Origin: Burkholderiales bacterium UBA2463
GTDB lineage: Bacteria; Pseudomonadota; Gammaproteobacteria; Burkholderiales; Burkholderiaceae_A
Direction of reading: 5' to 3'
Length of the DNA stretch: 33,709 bases
Assembly: GCA_002342295.1 (NCBI GenBank)
Contig: DDPR01000013.1
Span: 62,070-95,778 of the forward strand
Shown here: in pieces, positions 19,378-28,285 of the stretch
Position numbering within the stretch: position 1 is the stretch's first letter
How the letters are laid out: the number at the start of each line of letters is the position of its first letter
Program-made: the position numbers and the translations under genes
The notes under the pieces: generated by a model
Databases searched by the model: none
The model's input: only the letters and a program-made list of their open reading frames with translations
What the model was told of the DNA's origin: nothing

Positions 19378-19765
19378 AAGCCTCTGCCTCCACCACGTCC
19401 GTGGTCTCAGGCCGATCCACCAATTCCATCAAGGCCATCGGAGCGTTGTCTCCCTGACGGAACCCCCACTTCAAGATTCTGCAGTAGCCACCCGGGCGGG
19501 CCGCATATCGCGGACCGATCTCGTCAAAAAGTTTCACCACCATCTCACGGTCACGCAGGCGATTGAAGGCGAGTCGACGGTTGGCGAGGCTGGGTGACTT
19601 GCTGATCGTAATAAGGGGCTCGACCACCTTGCGCAGCTCCTTGGCCTTGGGCAGGGTCGTGCGAATCGCCTCGTGCCTGAGCAACGCATTGGCGAGGTTG
19701 CGGAACATCGCTGTACGGTGGCTGGAGGTGCGATTAAGTTTTCTGAGGCCATGGCGGTGTCGCAT
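19376..19765 (-). CDS. rplQ: 50S ribosomal protein L17
   Basis: L17 is a large-subunit protein and the last gene of the alpha operon. MRHRHGLRKLNRTSSHRTAM is the invariant family start, followed by RNLANALLRHEAIRTTLPKAKELRK. The 129-residue length is normal, with a short acidic tail (TTDVVEAEA). It follows rpoA by 21 bases. On its own strand no U-rich terminator is visible after the stop: the hairpin there has its T run facing the other way. Confidence 0.98.
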   Translation of the reverse strand: MRHRHGLRKLNRTSSHRTAMFRNLANALLRHEAIRTTLPKAKELRKVVEPLITISKSPSLANRRLAFNRLRDREMVVKLFDEIGPRYAARPGGYCRILKWGFRQGDNAPMALMELVDRPETTDVVEAEA

Positions 19766-19786
19766 GACAGATCTCCTTATGAGGGC

Positions 19787-20761
19787 TTATCGGTCCATGC
19801 CTGCGGGGGGCCAGCTCTCGAGCTTCATGCCCAAGGTGAGGCCTCTTGCAGCCAGGACTTCTTTGATTTCGTTGAGTGACTTGCGACCCAGATTGGGTGT
19901 CTTGAGGAGCTCATTCTCGGTGCGCTGAATGAGGTCGCCAATGTAGTAGATGCTCTCGGCCTTCAGGCAGTTCGCAGACCGCACGGTGAGCTCAAGGTCA
20001 TCGACCGGACGCATCAACATGGGGTCCACCTGAACCGCGCGGCCCAGGTCGGTTGCAGTCTCTCCGCCCTCGAGCGCTGCAAAGACCGAGAGCTGCTCCA
20101 CCAGGATTCGGGCAGCCTGCCGAACCGCGTCCTCGGGCTCAATCACCCCGGAGGTCTCCACCTCAAGAACGAGTCGATCAAGGTCGGTTCGCTGCTCTAC
20201 ACGTGCGCTCTCCACAGAGTAGCTAACACGGCGAACAGGCGAGAAGGATGCATCCAAAACGATGCGACCAATTGAGCGGCCGGTCTCTTCCCCGAAATGA
20301 CGCAGGGTGCCCGGCACGTAGCCACGGCCCTTTTCAACGCGAGCCTGGAGCTCCAAACGCACCTCATCTGACAGCGTGGCAATGACATGGTCGGGGTTGA
20401 GGATGGTGACATCGTGCGGGAGGTCGAAGTCGGCTGCCGTCACAAGGCCCGGGCCCTGCTTGCGCAAAGAGAGGAGCACGTCTGCGCGGCCCTCAAGGCG
20501 AAAGATCACGCCCTTGAGGTTGAGCAGCACATCAACGACATCTTCCTGCACGCCTTCAATCGTGGAGTACTCGTGCACCACGCCAGCAATCTGCACTTCA
20601 GTGGGGGCGTAGCCCTCCATCGAGGAGAGCAGAACACGGCGCAGCGCGTTACCAAGGGTATGACCAAACCCGCGCTCAAAGGGCTCCATCATGACGCGAG
20701 CGGTGTTCTCGCTGACGGACTCGACTTCGACAATGCGGGGCTTCAGAAATGCATTCAGCAT
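19787..20761 (-). CDS. rpoA: DNA-directed RNA polymerase subunit alpha
   Basis: RpoA dimerises to scaffold RNA polymerase assembly and uses its C-terminal domain to contact UP elements and activators. The N-terminal domain has MEPFERGFGHTLGNALRR and SSMEGYAPTEVQIAGVVHEY. The C-terminal domain has ELTVRSANCLKAESIYYIGD and LKTPNLGRKSLNEIKEVL. The start is the ATG at 20761 (MLNAFLKPRIVEV) with AAGGA upstream, giving 324 residues; a frame open to 20980 lies within rpsD and is not homologous. It sits between rpsD and rplQ as in E. coli. Confidence 0.98.
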   Translation of the reverse strand: MLNAFLKPRIVEVESVSENTARVMMEPFERGFGHTLGNALRRVLLSSMEGYAPTEVQIAGVVHEYSTIEGVQEDVVDVLLNLKGVIFRLEGRADVLLSLRKQGPGLVTAADFDLPHDVTILNPDHVIATLSDEVRLELQARVEKGRGYVPGTLRHFGEETGRSIGRIVLDASFSPVRRVSYSVESARVEQRTDLDRLVLEVETSGVIEPEDAVRQAARILVEQLSVFAALEGGETATDLGRAVQVDPMLMRPVDDLELTVRSANCLKAESIYYIGDLIQRTENELLKTPNLGRKSLNEIKEVLAARGLTLGMKLESWPPAGMDR

Positions 20762-20792
20762 AAAAATCCTTACAGATCGGGCAGGGGGGCGG

Positions 20793-21416
20793 TTAGCGTG
20801 AATAGAGCTCGACGATGAGGCTCTCGTTGATGTCCGAGGAGAGGTCTGATCGATCGGGGGTCTGCTTAAACACACCTTCCATTTTCTTGGGGTCCACCGA
20901 CACCCAGGCAGGCAGTCCATTCTGCTCTGCGAGCTCGAGCGAGGCGATGATGCGCGCCTGGCTGCGAGCCTTCTCGGCAATGGTGATCACATCGTTCGGG
21001 CGAACCTGGGCCGAGGGCACATTGCAGACGCGGCCATTCACCAAGACCGACTTGTGACTGACAAGCTGCCGAGCCTCTGAGCGGGTCGAACCGAATCCCA
21101 TGCGATAGACAACGTTGTCGAGACGAGACTCGAGAAGAGAAAGCAGGCTCTCACCGGTGTTGCCCTTTCGACGTGAGGCCTGGGCAAAGTAGCGGCGGAA
21201 CTGGCGCTCAAGCATGCCGTAAATACGCTTGACCTTCTGCTTCTCGCGCAGCTGCTTGCCATAGTCCGAGGTGCGCGCACCCGATGTACGGCCGTGCTGA
21301 CCGGGCTTGCTGTCTTGTTTGCACTTGGAGTCCAGAGAGCGGCGAGCGCTCTTGAGTCCGAGGTCTGTGCCCTCGCGTCGCGAGAGCTTACAACGGGGTC
21401 CGACATACCTTGCCAC
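20793..21416 (-). CDS. rpsD: 30S ribosomal protein S4
   Basis: S4 is a primary 16S rRNA binder that nucleates 30S assembly; in E. coli it also represses the alpha operon. ARYVGPRCKLSRREGTDLGL and the S4 RNA-binding domain RLDNVVYRMGFGSTRSEARQ identify it. The protein has 207 residues, normal for the betaproteobacterial form with no zinc cysteine cluster. The initiation codon is GTG at 21416 with GGAAG upstream. Confidence 0.98.
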   Translation of the reverse strand: MARYVGPRCKLSRREGTDLGLKSARRSLDSKCKQDSKPGQHGRTSGARTSDYGKQLREKQKVKRIYGMLERQFRRYFAQASRRKGNTGESLLSLLESRLDNVVYRMGFGSTRSEARQLVSHKSVLVNGRVCNVPSAQVRPNDVITIAEKARSQARIIASLELAEQNGLPAWVSVDPKKMEGVFKQTPDRSDLSSDINESLIVELYSR

Positions 21417-21431
21417 GATGTCTTCCTTTCC

Positions 21432-21830
<399 letters not shown>

Positions 21831-21848
21831 GGTGGTGTCCTCTGGTGC

Positions 21849-22214
21849 TTATTTCTTGAGGGTGATGCTGCCTTTGCGAGGGCCCTTGCGGGTACGCGCA
21901 TTGGTACGGGTTCTCTGGCCGCGCACGGGCAGGCCTTTGCGATGACGCATGCCGCGGTAGCAGCCCAGGTCCATGAGGCGCTTGATCGACATAGACACTT
22001 CGCGCCGCAGGTCGCCCTCCGTGGTGAACTTGCCCACCTCCGTCCGAAGACGGTCGAGCTCGTCATCGGTTAGGTCCTTAACCTTCTTGGTTGCAGGCAC
22101 GCCCGCCGCTTCGCAAATCTTGCGCGCGCGCGGACGTCCAACACCAAAGATGGCGGTGAGGCCAATCTCGGTGTGCTGGTGGCTGGGAATGTTGATTCCG
22201 GCGATACGGGCCAT
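21849..22214 (-). CDS. rpsM: 30S ribosomal protein S13
   Basis: S13 sits in the 30S head and contacts the P-site tRNA and the L5 bridge. MARIAGINIPSHQHTEIGLT, then CYRGMRHRKGLPVRGQRTRT and the basic tail KGPRKGSITLKK, give a clear match. 121 residues. It is the first of the alpha-operon block (rpsM-rpsK-rpsD-rpoA-rplQ) and follows rpmJ by 15 bases, so no separate leader is visible between them. Confidence 0.98.
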   Translation of the reverse strand: MARIAGINIPSHQHTEIGLTAIFGVGRPRARKICEAAGVPATKKVKDLTDDELDRLRTEVGKFTTEGDLRREVSMSIKRLMDLGCYRGMRHRKGLPVRGQRTRTNARTRKGPRKGSITLKK

Positions 22215-22229
22215 ACCAATGCTCCTTCG

Positions 22230-22343
22230 TTAACCTTGACGCTGCTTGTGACGTGGGTCGGTGCAGATCACGCGCACCACGCGATGGCGCTTGATGATCT
22301 TGCAGTTACGGCAGATACGACGGACGGATGCAAGCACTTTCAT
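22230..22343 (-). CDS. rpmJ: 50S ribosomal protein L36 (zinc-ribbon form)
   Basis: A 37-residue protein read from the ATG at 22343 to the TAA at 22230: MKVLASVRRICRNCKIIKRH, then RVVRVICTDPRHKQRQG. The zinc-binding residues C11, C14, C27 and H32 are all present, so this is the C+ form. L36 stabilises 23S rRNA in the large subunit. It sits between infA and rpsM, its usual place. Confidence 0.97.
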   Translation of the reverse strand: MKVLASVRRICRNCKIIKRHRVVRVICTDPRHKQRQG

Positions 22344-22366
22344 ATTCGATTCCTCTGGTTCTTCTT

Positions 22367-22585
22367 CTACTTCGCTCTAAAAACAATTCGGGCTCTAGAC
22401 AGGTCGTAGGGCGTGAGCTCTACGGTGACCTTGTCTCCCGGAAGAATCCGGATGTAGTGCATCCGCATCTTTCCCGAGATATGTCCAAGAACCACATGAC
22501 CGTTTTCCAACTTCACTCGGAAGGTGGCGTTGGGAAGGTTCTCCACAATCTCACCCTGCATTTGAATGGCATCGTCTTTCGCCAT
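22367..22585 (-). CDS. infA: Translation initiation factor IF-1
   Basis: IF-1 occupies the 30S A site during initiation. The 72-residue S1-like OB fold is clear: MAKDDAIQMQGEIVENLPNA, FRVKLENGHVVLGHISGKMR and VTVELTPYDLSRARI. Its ATG shares a base with the secY stop (TAATG), so it is probably translationally coupled to secY. It sits between secY and rpmJ. Confidence 0.98.
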   Translation of the reverse strand: MAKDDAIQMQGEIVENLPNATFRVKLENGHVVLGHISGKMRMHYIRILPGDKVTVELTPYDLSRARIVFRAK

Positions 22586-23892
22586 TAACGCCCAAACCCT
22601 CCCTTAAAGCTTGTCTTCTTGAGGAGGCTCTCGTACTGCTGAGACATCACATACGACTGCACCTGGGCCATGAAATCCATCGTCACCACGACGATGATGA
22701 GCAAGGACGTGCCACCAAAGTAAAAGGGGACGCTGTACTTGAGAACGAGAAACTCGGGGAGCAGACAAACCAGCGTGATGTAGAGGGCCCCCACCAGGGT
22801 GAGACGCATAAGAATCTTGTCAATAAAGCGGGCCGTCTGATCACCGGGGCGGATGCCCGGAACGAGGGCGCCACTCTTTTTGAGGTTGTCAGCCGTCTCC
22901 TTACTATTGAAGACCAGGGCGGTGTAGAAGAAACAGAAGAAAATAATGGCGGAGGCATAGAGGCCGATGTAGAGCGGCTGGCCCGGGGAGAGCGAGGCCG
23001 CGAGGTCGGAGAGCCAGCGCGTGCCGCCCTCAGGATTCGACCCAAACCAAGAGCTCAGCGTGGCCGGAAAGAGGATGATGCTCGACGCGAAAATGGGTGG
23101 AATGACACCGGCCATGTTGATTTTGAGGGGCAGGTGGGAAGACTGGCCCTGAAAAATCTTGTTGCCCACCTGACGCTTAGCGTAGTTCACAAGAATTCTG
23201 CGCTGACCGCGCTCGACAAAGCAGACAAAGGCGGTCACTAGCACGACCAGACTCACAATAAAGAGCAGGGCAATGGCGCTCATCGACCCGGTCCGAACCA
23301 GTTCAAAAAGGCTGCCCAGGGAGTTCGGAAGGCCCGCCACAATGCCCGCAAAAATAATGATGGAGATACCGTTGCCCAGACCACGCTCCGTGATCTGCTC
23401 CCCCAGCCACATGAGAAACATGGTTCCGGTGACCAGCGACACCACGGTCGTGAAACGAAAGAGAAGTCCGGGATCCACCACGAGGCCGGGCTGAGCCTCG
23501 AGGGCAACCGAGATACCAATCGCCTGGAAGATGGCGAGCACCACCGTGCCGTAGCGGGTGTACTGAGTGATCTTGTGGCGCCCCGCCTCCCCTTCTTTTT
23601 TGAGGGCTTCGAGCGTGGGCGAGATAATCGTGGCCAGCTGCATGATGATGGAGGCCGAGATGTAAGGCATGATGCCCAAAGCGAAAACGGTGAAGCGCGA
23701 GAGCGCCCCGCCAGAGAACATATTGAAGAGTCCGAGGATGCCGCCTGACTGGGTATCGAAGAGCTTGGCGAGCTGAAGCGGATCGATGCCGGGCACAGGA
23801 ATGTGAGCGCCCAGTCGATAGACGACCAGCGCCAGCACCAGAAAAATAAGGCGCTTTCGAAGGTCGGCGAATTTATCGGTCTTGGGCAGCAT
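22585..23892 (-). CDS. secY: Protein translocase subunit SecY
   Basis: SecY is the channel of the SecYEG translocon in the inner membrane. The 435-residue protein has the ten-helix pattern and the motifs AHIPVPGIDP, LGIMPYISASIIMQL (plug and helix 2 region), GQRRILVNYAKRQVGNK and TPFSFYFGG-like VPFYFGGTSLLIIVVVTMDF. The ATG at 23892 is 12 bases after the rplO stop, which is in the same frame, so no longer N-terminus is possible; there is no clear ribosome binding site, so reinitiation after rplO is likely. The N-terminal tail is slightly shorter than in many relatives. Confidence 0.98.
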   Translation of the reverse strand: MLPKTDKFADLRKRLIFLVLALVVYRLGAHIPVPGIDPLQLAKLFDTQSGGILGLFNMFSGGALSRFTVFALGIMPYISASIIMQLATIISPTLEALKKEGEAGRHKITQYTRYGTVVLAIFQAIGISVALEAQPGLVVDPGLLFRFTTVVSLVTGTMFLMWLGEQITERGLGNGISIIIFAGIVAGLPNSLGSLFELVRTGSMSAIALLFIVSLVVLVTAFVCFVERGQRRILVNYAKRQVGNKIFQGQSSHLPLKINMAGVIPPIFASSIILFPATLSSWFGSNPEGGTRWLSDLAASLSPGQPLYIGLYASAIIFFCFFYTALVFNSKETADNLKKSGALVPGIRPGDQTARFIDKILMRLTLVGALYITLVCLLPEFLVLKYSVPFYFGGTSLLIIVVVTMDFMAQVQSYVMSQQYESLLKKTSFKGGFGR

Positions 23893-23904
23893 CGCAGGGG
23901 AGAC

Positions 23905-24420
23905 TTAGGCGGCTTTCACGTTACGGGCCTTCGGGGGAAGCTTGCGAACCTTTTCGACGGGCTCAGCCAGAATGACTTGTCCGCCCGCAGCCTCAATCGC
24001 CGCCTTGGCGCCCGCAGTCACACCGAGTCCTCGAACCGTGACCTTCCGGCTGAGCGTGCCCGACAGAATGACCTTGGCCTGGCGGGCCAGATCGGTCACC
24101 ACGCCGGCCTGTTTGAGCGCGAGAATGTCGATCTCGTCGATGGGCAGGCGTTGCAGATCGGAGAGGCGAACCTCCTCGGTGTATTTCCCGAAAGGGGCCG
24201 TGAAGCCCCGCTTGGGCAGGCGACGATGCATCGGCATCTGGCCGCCCTCGAACCCCACTTTGTGGAATCCGCCTGAGCGAGATTTTTGGCCTTTATGACC
24301 ACGGCCTGCAGTTTTTCCGAGACCCGAGCCAATGCCACGGCCCACGCGCTTCTTGGCGTGTTTGGCACCCTCTGCGGGAGCCAGCGTATTCAAACGCATG
24401 GATTCAGTTTCGTCGTTCAT
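23905..24420 (-). CDS. rplO: 50S ribosomal protein L15
   Basis: L15 binds 23S rRNA late in 50S assembly. RLNTLAPAEGAKHAKKRVGRG, GSGLGKTAGRGHKGQKSRSG and GFEGGQMPMHRRLPKRGF are diagnostic. It has 171 residues, longer than the ~144 of many homologues: MNDETES precedes the usual start, and the C-terminus continues as EPVEKVRKLPPKARNVKAA. The ATG at 24420 has AAGG upstream; an internal ATG at codon 8 has no ribosome binding site. Confidence 0.97.
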   Translation of the reverse strand: MNDETESMRLNTLAPAEGAKHAKKRVGRGIGSGLGKTAGRGHKGQKSRSGGFHKVGFEGGQMPMHRRLPKRGFTAPFGKYTEEVRLSDLQRLPIDEIDILALKQAGVVTDLARQAKVILSGTLSRKVTVRGLGVTAGAKAAIEAAGGQVILAEPVEKVRKLPPKARNVKAA

Positions 24421-24441
24421 TGCGAGCCTTTGGGAGATGTT

Positions 24442-24621
24442 TTAAACAATCTGCACGAGGTACTGCACCTTGGTGATCATTCCCCGAACGGCGGGCGTGT
24501 CTTCAAGGGTGCGGGTCTGGTGGATCTTTTTGAGGCCGAGTCCGAGGACGGTTGCACGGTGGTCACTCCGTGTTCCGATGGGGCTGCGGACAAGCTTCAC
24601 TGTGATGGTTTTCTTTTCCAT
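24442..24621 (-). CDS. rpmD: 50S ribosomal protein L30
   Basis: A 59-residue protein read from the ATG at 24621 to the TAA at 24442. It begins MEKKTITVKLVRSPIGTRSD, continues HRATVLGLGLKKIHQTRTLE and ends MITKVQYLVQIV, the L30 pattern throughout. It lies between rpsE (10 bases) and rplO (21 bases), as expected in the spc block. Confidence 0.97.
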   Translation of the reverse strand: MEKKTITVKLVRSPIGTRSDHRATVLGLGLKKIHQTRTLEDTPAVRGMITKVQYLVQIV

Positions 24622-24631
24622 AAACGGGGCC

Positions 24632-25150
24632 TCAGTTCAGGATCTGTTCGATCGAGAGGCCGCGCTTGTTGGCCACCTCAGAGGGGGTCTGCATCAGCTT
24701 GAGGCCATTGATGGTCGCGCGAACCATGTTGTAGGGATTGGTCGAGCCAATGCTCTTGGCAACCACATCGGTCACACCCATCACCTCAAAGATGGCGCGC
24801 ATCGGGCCGCCGGCGATGATGCCCGTTCCCTTCTGGGCGGGCGAAATGAGCACGGTGGACGCACCGTGCTTACCGGTAACGGTGTGATGGAAGGTGCCAC
24901 CCTTCAGGGGCACCCGAACCATCTTGCGACGAGCCTCATCCATGGCCTTCTGGACCGCGACCGGAACCTCGCGCGACTTGCCCTTACCAATGCCAATGCT
25001 GCCATCGCCGTCTCCCACCACGGTGAGCGCCGCAAAGCCAAGAATGCGTCCGCCCTTGACGGTTTTGCTCACGCGATTAACAGCAATCATCTTCTCGCGC
25101 AGACCGTCATCGCGGTCTTCGGTATTCACTCGTGCTTGCATTTTTGCCAT
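24632..25150 (-). CDS. rpsE: 30S ribosomal protein S5
   Basis: S5 lies at the mRNA entry site and influences decoding accuracy. REKMIAVNRVSKTVKGGRIL, VVGDGDGSIGIGKGKSREVP and HTVTGKHGASTVLISPAQKG identify both domains. 172 residues, normal. It follows rplR by 18 bases. Confidence 0.98.
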   Translation of the reverse strand: MAKMQARVNTEDRDDGLREKMIAVNRVSKTVKGGRILGFAALTVVGDGDGSIGIGKGKSREVPVAVQKAMDEARRKMVRVPLKGGTFHHTVTGKHGASTVLISPAQKGTGIIAGGPMRAIFEVMGVTDVVAKSIGSTNPYNMVRATINGLKLMQTPSEVANKRGLSIEQILN

Positions 25151-25168
25151 GGTGATTCCTCTTATCTT

Positions 25169-25534
25169 TTAGAACTGCAGGCCGCCTTCACGGGCGGCAT
25201 CAGCCAGGGCCTTCACCCGGCCGTGGTAACGAAATCCAGACCGGTCGAAGGCCACCGAGGTAATTCCAGCCGCCTTTGCCTTTTCCGCCACCCGTTTGCC
25301 AACGAGTGCGGCTGCGGCGATGTTTCCGCCCTTGCCAGTCTGGCCCGCGAGTGCAGCGCGCACCTCTGCCTCAACCGTGGACGCACAGACCAACACACGA
25401 TCCCCCTGACTATCGGAGATCGTTGCGTAGATGTGCAGATTGGTTCGATGAACCGAAAGGCGATGCACGCGCAGTTCGCGAATCTTGGAGCGAGTCTGAG
25501 CGGCTCTGCGGAGTCTGGATTGGGTCTTGTCCAT
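25169..25534 (-). CDS. rplR: 50S ribosomal protein L18
   Basis: L18 binds 5S rRNA with L5 and L25. The 121-residue sequence has LRVHRLSVHRTNLHIYATIS, GKGGNIAAAALVGKRVAEKA and the C-terminal FDRSGFRYHGRVKALADAAR typical of the family. It follows rplF after 48 bases, one of the larger gaps in the spc block; I see no promoter there. Confidence 0.98.
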   Translation of the reverse strand: MDKTQSRLRRAAQTRSKIRELRVHRLSVHRTNLHIYATISDSQGDRVLVCASTVEAEVRAALAGQTGKGGNIAAAALVGKRVAEKAKAAGITSVAFDRSGFRYHGRVKALADAAREGGLQF

Positions 25535-25582
25535 GCTGATTCTTGTCCTCGGGTCGTGTCAGTAAGCGGGCGGGCTTTGTCT

Positions 25583-26116
25583 TTACTTTTTCTTGGTCTC
25601 TTTGATGATGACCACTTCATCGACATATCGAACACCCTTGCCCTTGTAGGGCTCTGGAGGACGAAAGGCCCGGACCTCCGCAGCCACCTGTCCCACACGC
25701 TGGCGGTCGATTCCCTTGATGACAATCTCGGTGGGTGACGGCGTCTCCGCCTTGATGCCCTCGGGCAGCGCATAGTCGACTGGATGCGAAAAGCCCAAGG
25801 AGAGGTTCAGCACCTTGCCCTGGGCAGCTGCCTTGTAGCCCACACCAACCAGGCTGAGTTTCTTCTCAAAGCCCTTCGAGACGCCATGGACCATGTTCGC
25901 AACAAGCGCTCTAAGGGTTCCGCTCATGGCCTTTGCCTCGCGGGACTCATTGGCCACGGCGAAGTGAAGGGCGCCGTCGGCAAGATCAACTTTTACATGG
26001 CCATCAAGGGACTGCGAGAGAGTGCCCAGAGGGCCCTTCACGGTGATGGCGTGGGCGGCCAGAGTGGCCTCAACACCACTGGGTAGCTTGACGGGATATT
26101 TAGCAATACGAGACAT
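25583..26116 (-). CDS. rplF: 50S ribosomal protein L6
   Basis: L6 sits near the factor-binding centre and the sarcin-ricin loop. MSRIAKYPVKLPSGVEATLA and the C-terminal signature EPYKGKGVRYVDEVVIIKET are diagnostic; the two L6 repeats are both present. 177 residues. It is 11 bases from rpsH. Confidence 0.98.
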   Translation of the reverse strand: MSRIAKYPVKLPSGVEATLAAHAITVKGPLGTLSQSLDGHVKVDLADGALHFAVANESREAKAMSGTLRALVANMVHGVSKGFEKKLSLVGVGYKAAAQGKVLNLSLGFSHPVDYALPEGIKAETPSPTEIVIKGIDRQRVGQVAAEVRAFRPPEPYKGKGVRYVDEVVIIKETKKK

Positions 26117-26127
26117 GAGGCAACTCC

Positions 26128-26523
26128 TTACGCAACGATGCCAATGACTTCGCCCCCGATGCCCGAGGCTCGCGCTTTGCGATCGGTCATCAGGCCACGC
26201 GAAGTGGACACGATGGCGACGCCGAGCCCGTTCATGACCGAGGGCAATCCGTCGCGATTTCTGTAGACCCGAAGCCCTGGTGTCGACACGCGCTCAATGC
26301 GCTCGATGACGGGTCGTCCCGAGTGGTATTTGAGGCTGATTTCGAGGTCGGCCTTTGGGCCCTCCTGCTTGACCTGAAAGCTATCGATATAGCCCTCATC
26401 CTTGAGGAGGTTGGCAATGGCCACCTTCATCTTGGAAGACGGCATCTGCACCGACCGCTTCTCGACCCGCTGCGCGTTGCGGATGCGGGTGAACATGTCG
26501 GAGATGGGATCATTCATGCTCAT
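26128..26523 (-). CDS. rpsH: 30S ribosomal protein S8
   Basis: S8 binds the central domain of 16S rRNA; in E. coli it also represses the spc operon. MSMNDPISDMFTRIRNAQRV and the C-terminal STSRGLMTDRKARASGIGGE are family hallmarks. 131 residues. The first ATG (26523) fits the family better than the one two codons in. Confidence 0.98.
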   Translation of the reverse strand: MSMNDPISDMFTRIRNAQRVEKRSVQMPSSKMKVAIANLLKDEGYIDSFQVKQEGPKADLEISLKYHSGRPVIERIERVSTPGLRVYRNRDGLPSVMNGLGVAIVSTSRGLMTDRKARASGIGGEVIGIVA

Positions 26524-26548
26524 AACTGAGGCCCTTTAATTAATTCTT

Positions 26549-26854
26549 TTACCAGGAGGCTTTGGTGAGACCAGGGATCTCGCCGCGAAACGCCGCCTCA
26601 CGGATCTTGGATCGAGCCAGACCAAACATGCGGTAGGTTCCTCGCGGCCGGCCCGTGATCTGGCAACGGTTGCGAAGGCGCACGGGACTGGAGTTCCGAG
26701 GAAGTTTCTGAAGGGCAAGTCGAGCCTCATAACGTTCTTCTTCCGAGCGGGCCTGGTCATCAATGACGGCCTGGAGCGCAGCGCGTTTTGCCGCGTACTT
26801 CTTCACGAGCATCTCGCGCTTCTTCTCGCGATTGATAAGAGAGAGTTTTGCCAT
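26549..26854 (-). CDS. rpsN: 30S ribosomal protein S14 (zinc-free form)
   Basis: S14 belongs to the 30S head. The 101-residue sequence has KLPRNSSPVRLRNRCQITGR and PRGTYRMFGLARSKIREAAF, and only one cysteine, so it is the long C- form that does not bind zinc. It lies between rplE and rpsH. Confidence 0.98.
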   Translation of the reverse strand: MAKLSLINREKKREMLVKKYAAKRAALQAVIDDQARSEEERYEARLALQKLPRNSSPVRLRNRCQITGRPRGTYRMFGLARSKIREAAFRGEIPGLTKASW

Positions 26855-26872
26855 GGTGTGTCCTTGGGCCGG

Positions 26873-27412
26873 TCAGGTCTTGAAAGGGAATTTGAAGCCT
26901 GCGAGCAAGGCCTTTGCCTCCTCGTCGCTCTTCGCGGACGTGGTCACGCTGATGTTCAAGCCGCGAACAGCGTCCACTTTGTCGTACTCAATCTCGGGGA
27001 AGATGATCTGCTCTTTGATGCCGATGTTGTAGTTGCCGCGGCCATCAAATGACTTGCCAGAGATTCCACGGAAGTCCCGAACGCGCGGCAGCGCAATGGT
27101 GACAAACCGGTCGAGGAATTCATACATGCGAGCGCCACGCAGGGTGACCATGCAACCGATGGGATAGCCCTCACGGATCTTGAACCCAGCAATGGCCTTT
27201 CTAGCCTTCGTGACGACCGGCTTCTGGCCGGCGATTTTGGTGAGGTCAGCCACAGCGGCCTCAATGACTTTTTTGTCGGCGACGGCCTCGCCGATACCCA
27301 TGTTGAGGGTGATCTTCGTGAGGCGTGGGACCTCCATCTTGGTCTTGTAGCCAAACTTGGCCATCAGCTCTGGAGAGACCTTCTCACGGTAAATTTTTTG
27401 CATGCGTGACAT
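26873..27412 (-). CDS. rplE: 50S ribosomal protein L5
   Basis: L5 binds 5S rRNA and forms an intersubunit bridge with S13. KMEVPRLTKITLNMGIGEAV, GCMVTLRGARMYEFLDRFVT and RDFRGISGKSFDGRGNYNIG are diagnostic. 179 residues. It is 12 bases from rplX and 18 from rpsN. Confidence 0.98.
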   Translation of the reverse strand: MSRMQKIYREKVSPELMAKFGYKTKMEVPRLTKITLNMGIGEAVADKKVIEAAVADLTKIAGQKPVVTKARKAIAGFKIREGYPIGCMVTLRGARMYEFLDRFVTIALPRVRDFRGISGKSFDGRGNYNIGIKEQIIFPEIEYDKVDAVRGLNISVTTSAKSDEEAKALLAGFKFPFKT

Positions 27413-27424
27413 GGTTCGGCTTCC

Positions 27425-27751
27425 TTAGGCGACTGTCGACGGGACGGGTGCTTTGGACGACTTAAACACCCGAATCTTTTTTCCGTCTTCCTGAATCTGA
27501 ATGGCCACACGATCGGCCTTCTGGGTGGCGGGGTTGTAGAGCGCTACATTGGACTGGTCGATGGGCATCGCCTTGTCGACGATCCCGCCCTGCTCACCCT
27601 TCATGGGGTTGGGCTTCTGATGTTTCTTGACCAGATTGATGCCCTCTACCAGCAGATGCTGCTCGTCCACCCGAGCGAGCACCACCCCACGCTTGCCCTT
27701 GTCGCGGCCTGTAATCACGACGACTTCATCGCCTTTTCGAATTTTGTTCAT
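27425..27751 (-). CDS. rplX: 50S ribosomal protein L24
   Basis: L24 is an early assembly protein near the exit tunnel. MNKIRKGDEVVVITGRDKGK carries the KOW motif, and VEGINLVKKHQKPNPMKGEQ follows. 108 residues, normal. It is 16 bases downstream of rplN. Confidence 0.98.
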   Translation of the reverse strand: MNKIRKGDEVVVITGRDKGKRGVVLARVDEQHLLVEGINLVKKHQKPNPMKGEQGGIVDKAMPIDQSNVALYNPATQKADRVAIQIQEDGKKIRVFKSSKAPVPSTVA

Positions 27752-27767
27752 CTCTCGTCGGGCCTTC

Positions 27768-28136
27768 TCAAATAACCTCGGGAGCCAAGGACACGATCTT
27801 CATAAACTTCTCACTGCGAAGCTCACGCGTCACGGGTCCGAAGATGCGCGTGCCAATCGGCTCAAGCTTGGCGTTGAGCAACACCGCTGCATTGCCATCG
27901 AACTTGATCAGTGAGCCATCGGGGCGCCGAACGCCTTTGGCCGTTCGCACCACAACTGCGTTGTAGACCTCGCCCTTCTTGACGCGCCCTCGCGGTGCCG
28001 CATCCTTGATGGACACCTTGATGATGTCTCCAATGCCGGCATAGCGCCGCTTGGAGCCGCCGAGGACCTTAATACACATCACTGAACGCGCGCCGGTGTT
28101 GTCGGCCACGTCCAGACGCGATTGCATCTGAATCAT
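27768..28136 (-). CDS. rplN: 50S ribosomal protein L14
   Basis: L14 contacts 16S rRNA in an intersubunit bridge. MIQMQSRLDVADNTGARSVM and IGDIIKVSIKDAAPRGRVKK are invariant family blocks. 122 residues. It has GAGGA upstream of the ATG and follows a 201-base gap after rpsQ, the largest gap in the ribosomal block, so a transcript may begin here. Confidence 0.98.
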   Translation of the reverse strand: MIQMQSRLDVADNTGARSVMCIKVLGGSKRRYAGIGDIIKVSIKDAAPRGRVKKGEVYNAVVVRTAKGVRRPDGSLIKFDGNAAVLLNAKLEPIGTRIFGPVTRELRSEKFMKIVSLAPEVI

Positions 28137-28285
28137 GTTCCTGATTCCTCAAAACAAAACGTCACAGTGGAGACCTGCTCCCCAACTTGCCAACCCTTCT
28201 TACGCCTTCGGACTTCGGGCGGGCAGTATTGGGTCCCGTAAAGGGAAAACGACTGCTCGAAAAAATTCCTGACCAACTACAAAGA

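Noticed and set aside
20762..20980. An N-terminal extension of rpoA
   Set aside because: It lies inside rpsD; the ATG at 20761 has AAGGA upstream and matches the family start.
24470..25738. A 422-codon open frame on the plus strand across rpmD, rpsE, rplR and part of rplF
   Set aside because: It is fully antisense to four certain ribosomal genes and has no recognisable domain; long antisense frames are expected opposite GC-rich, biased coding sequence.
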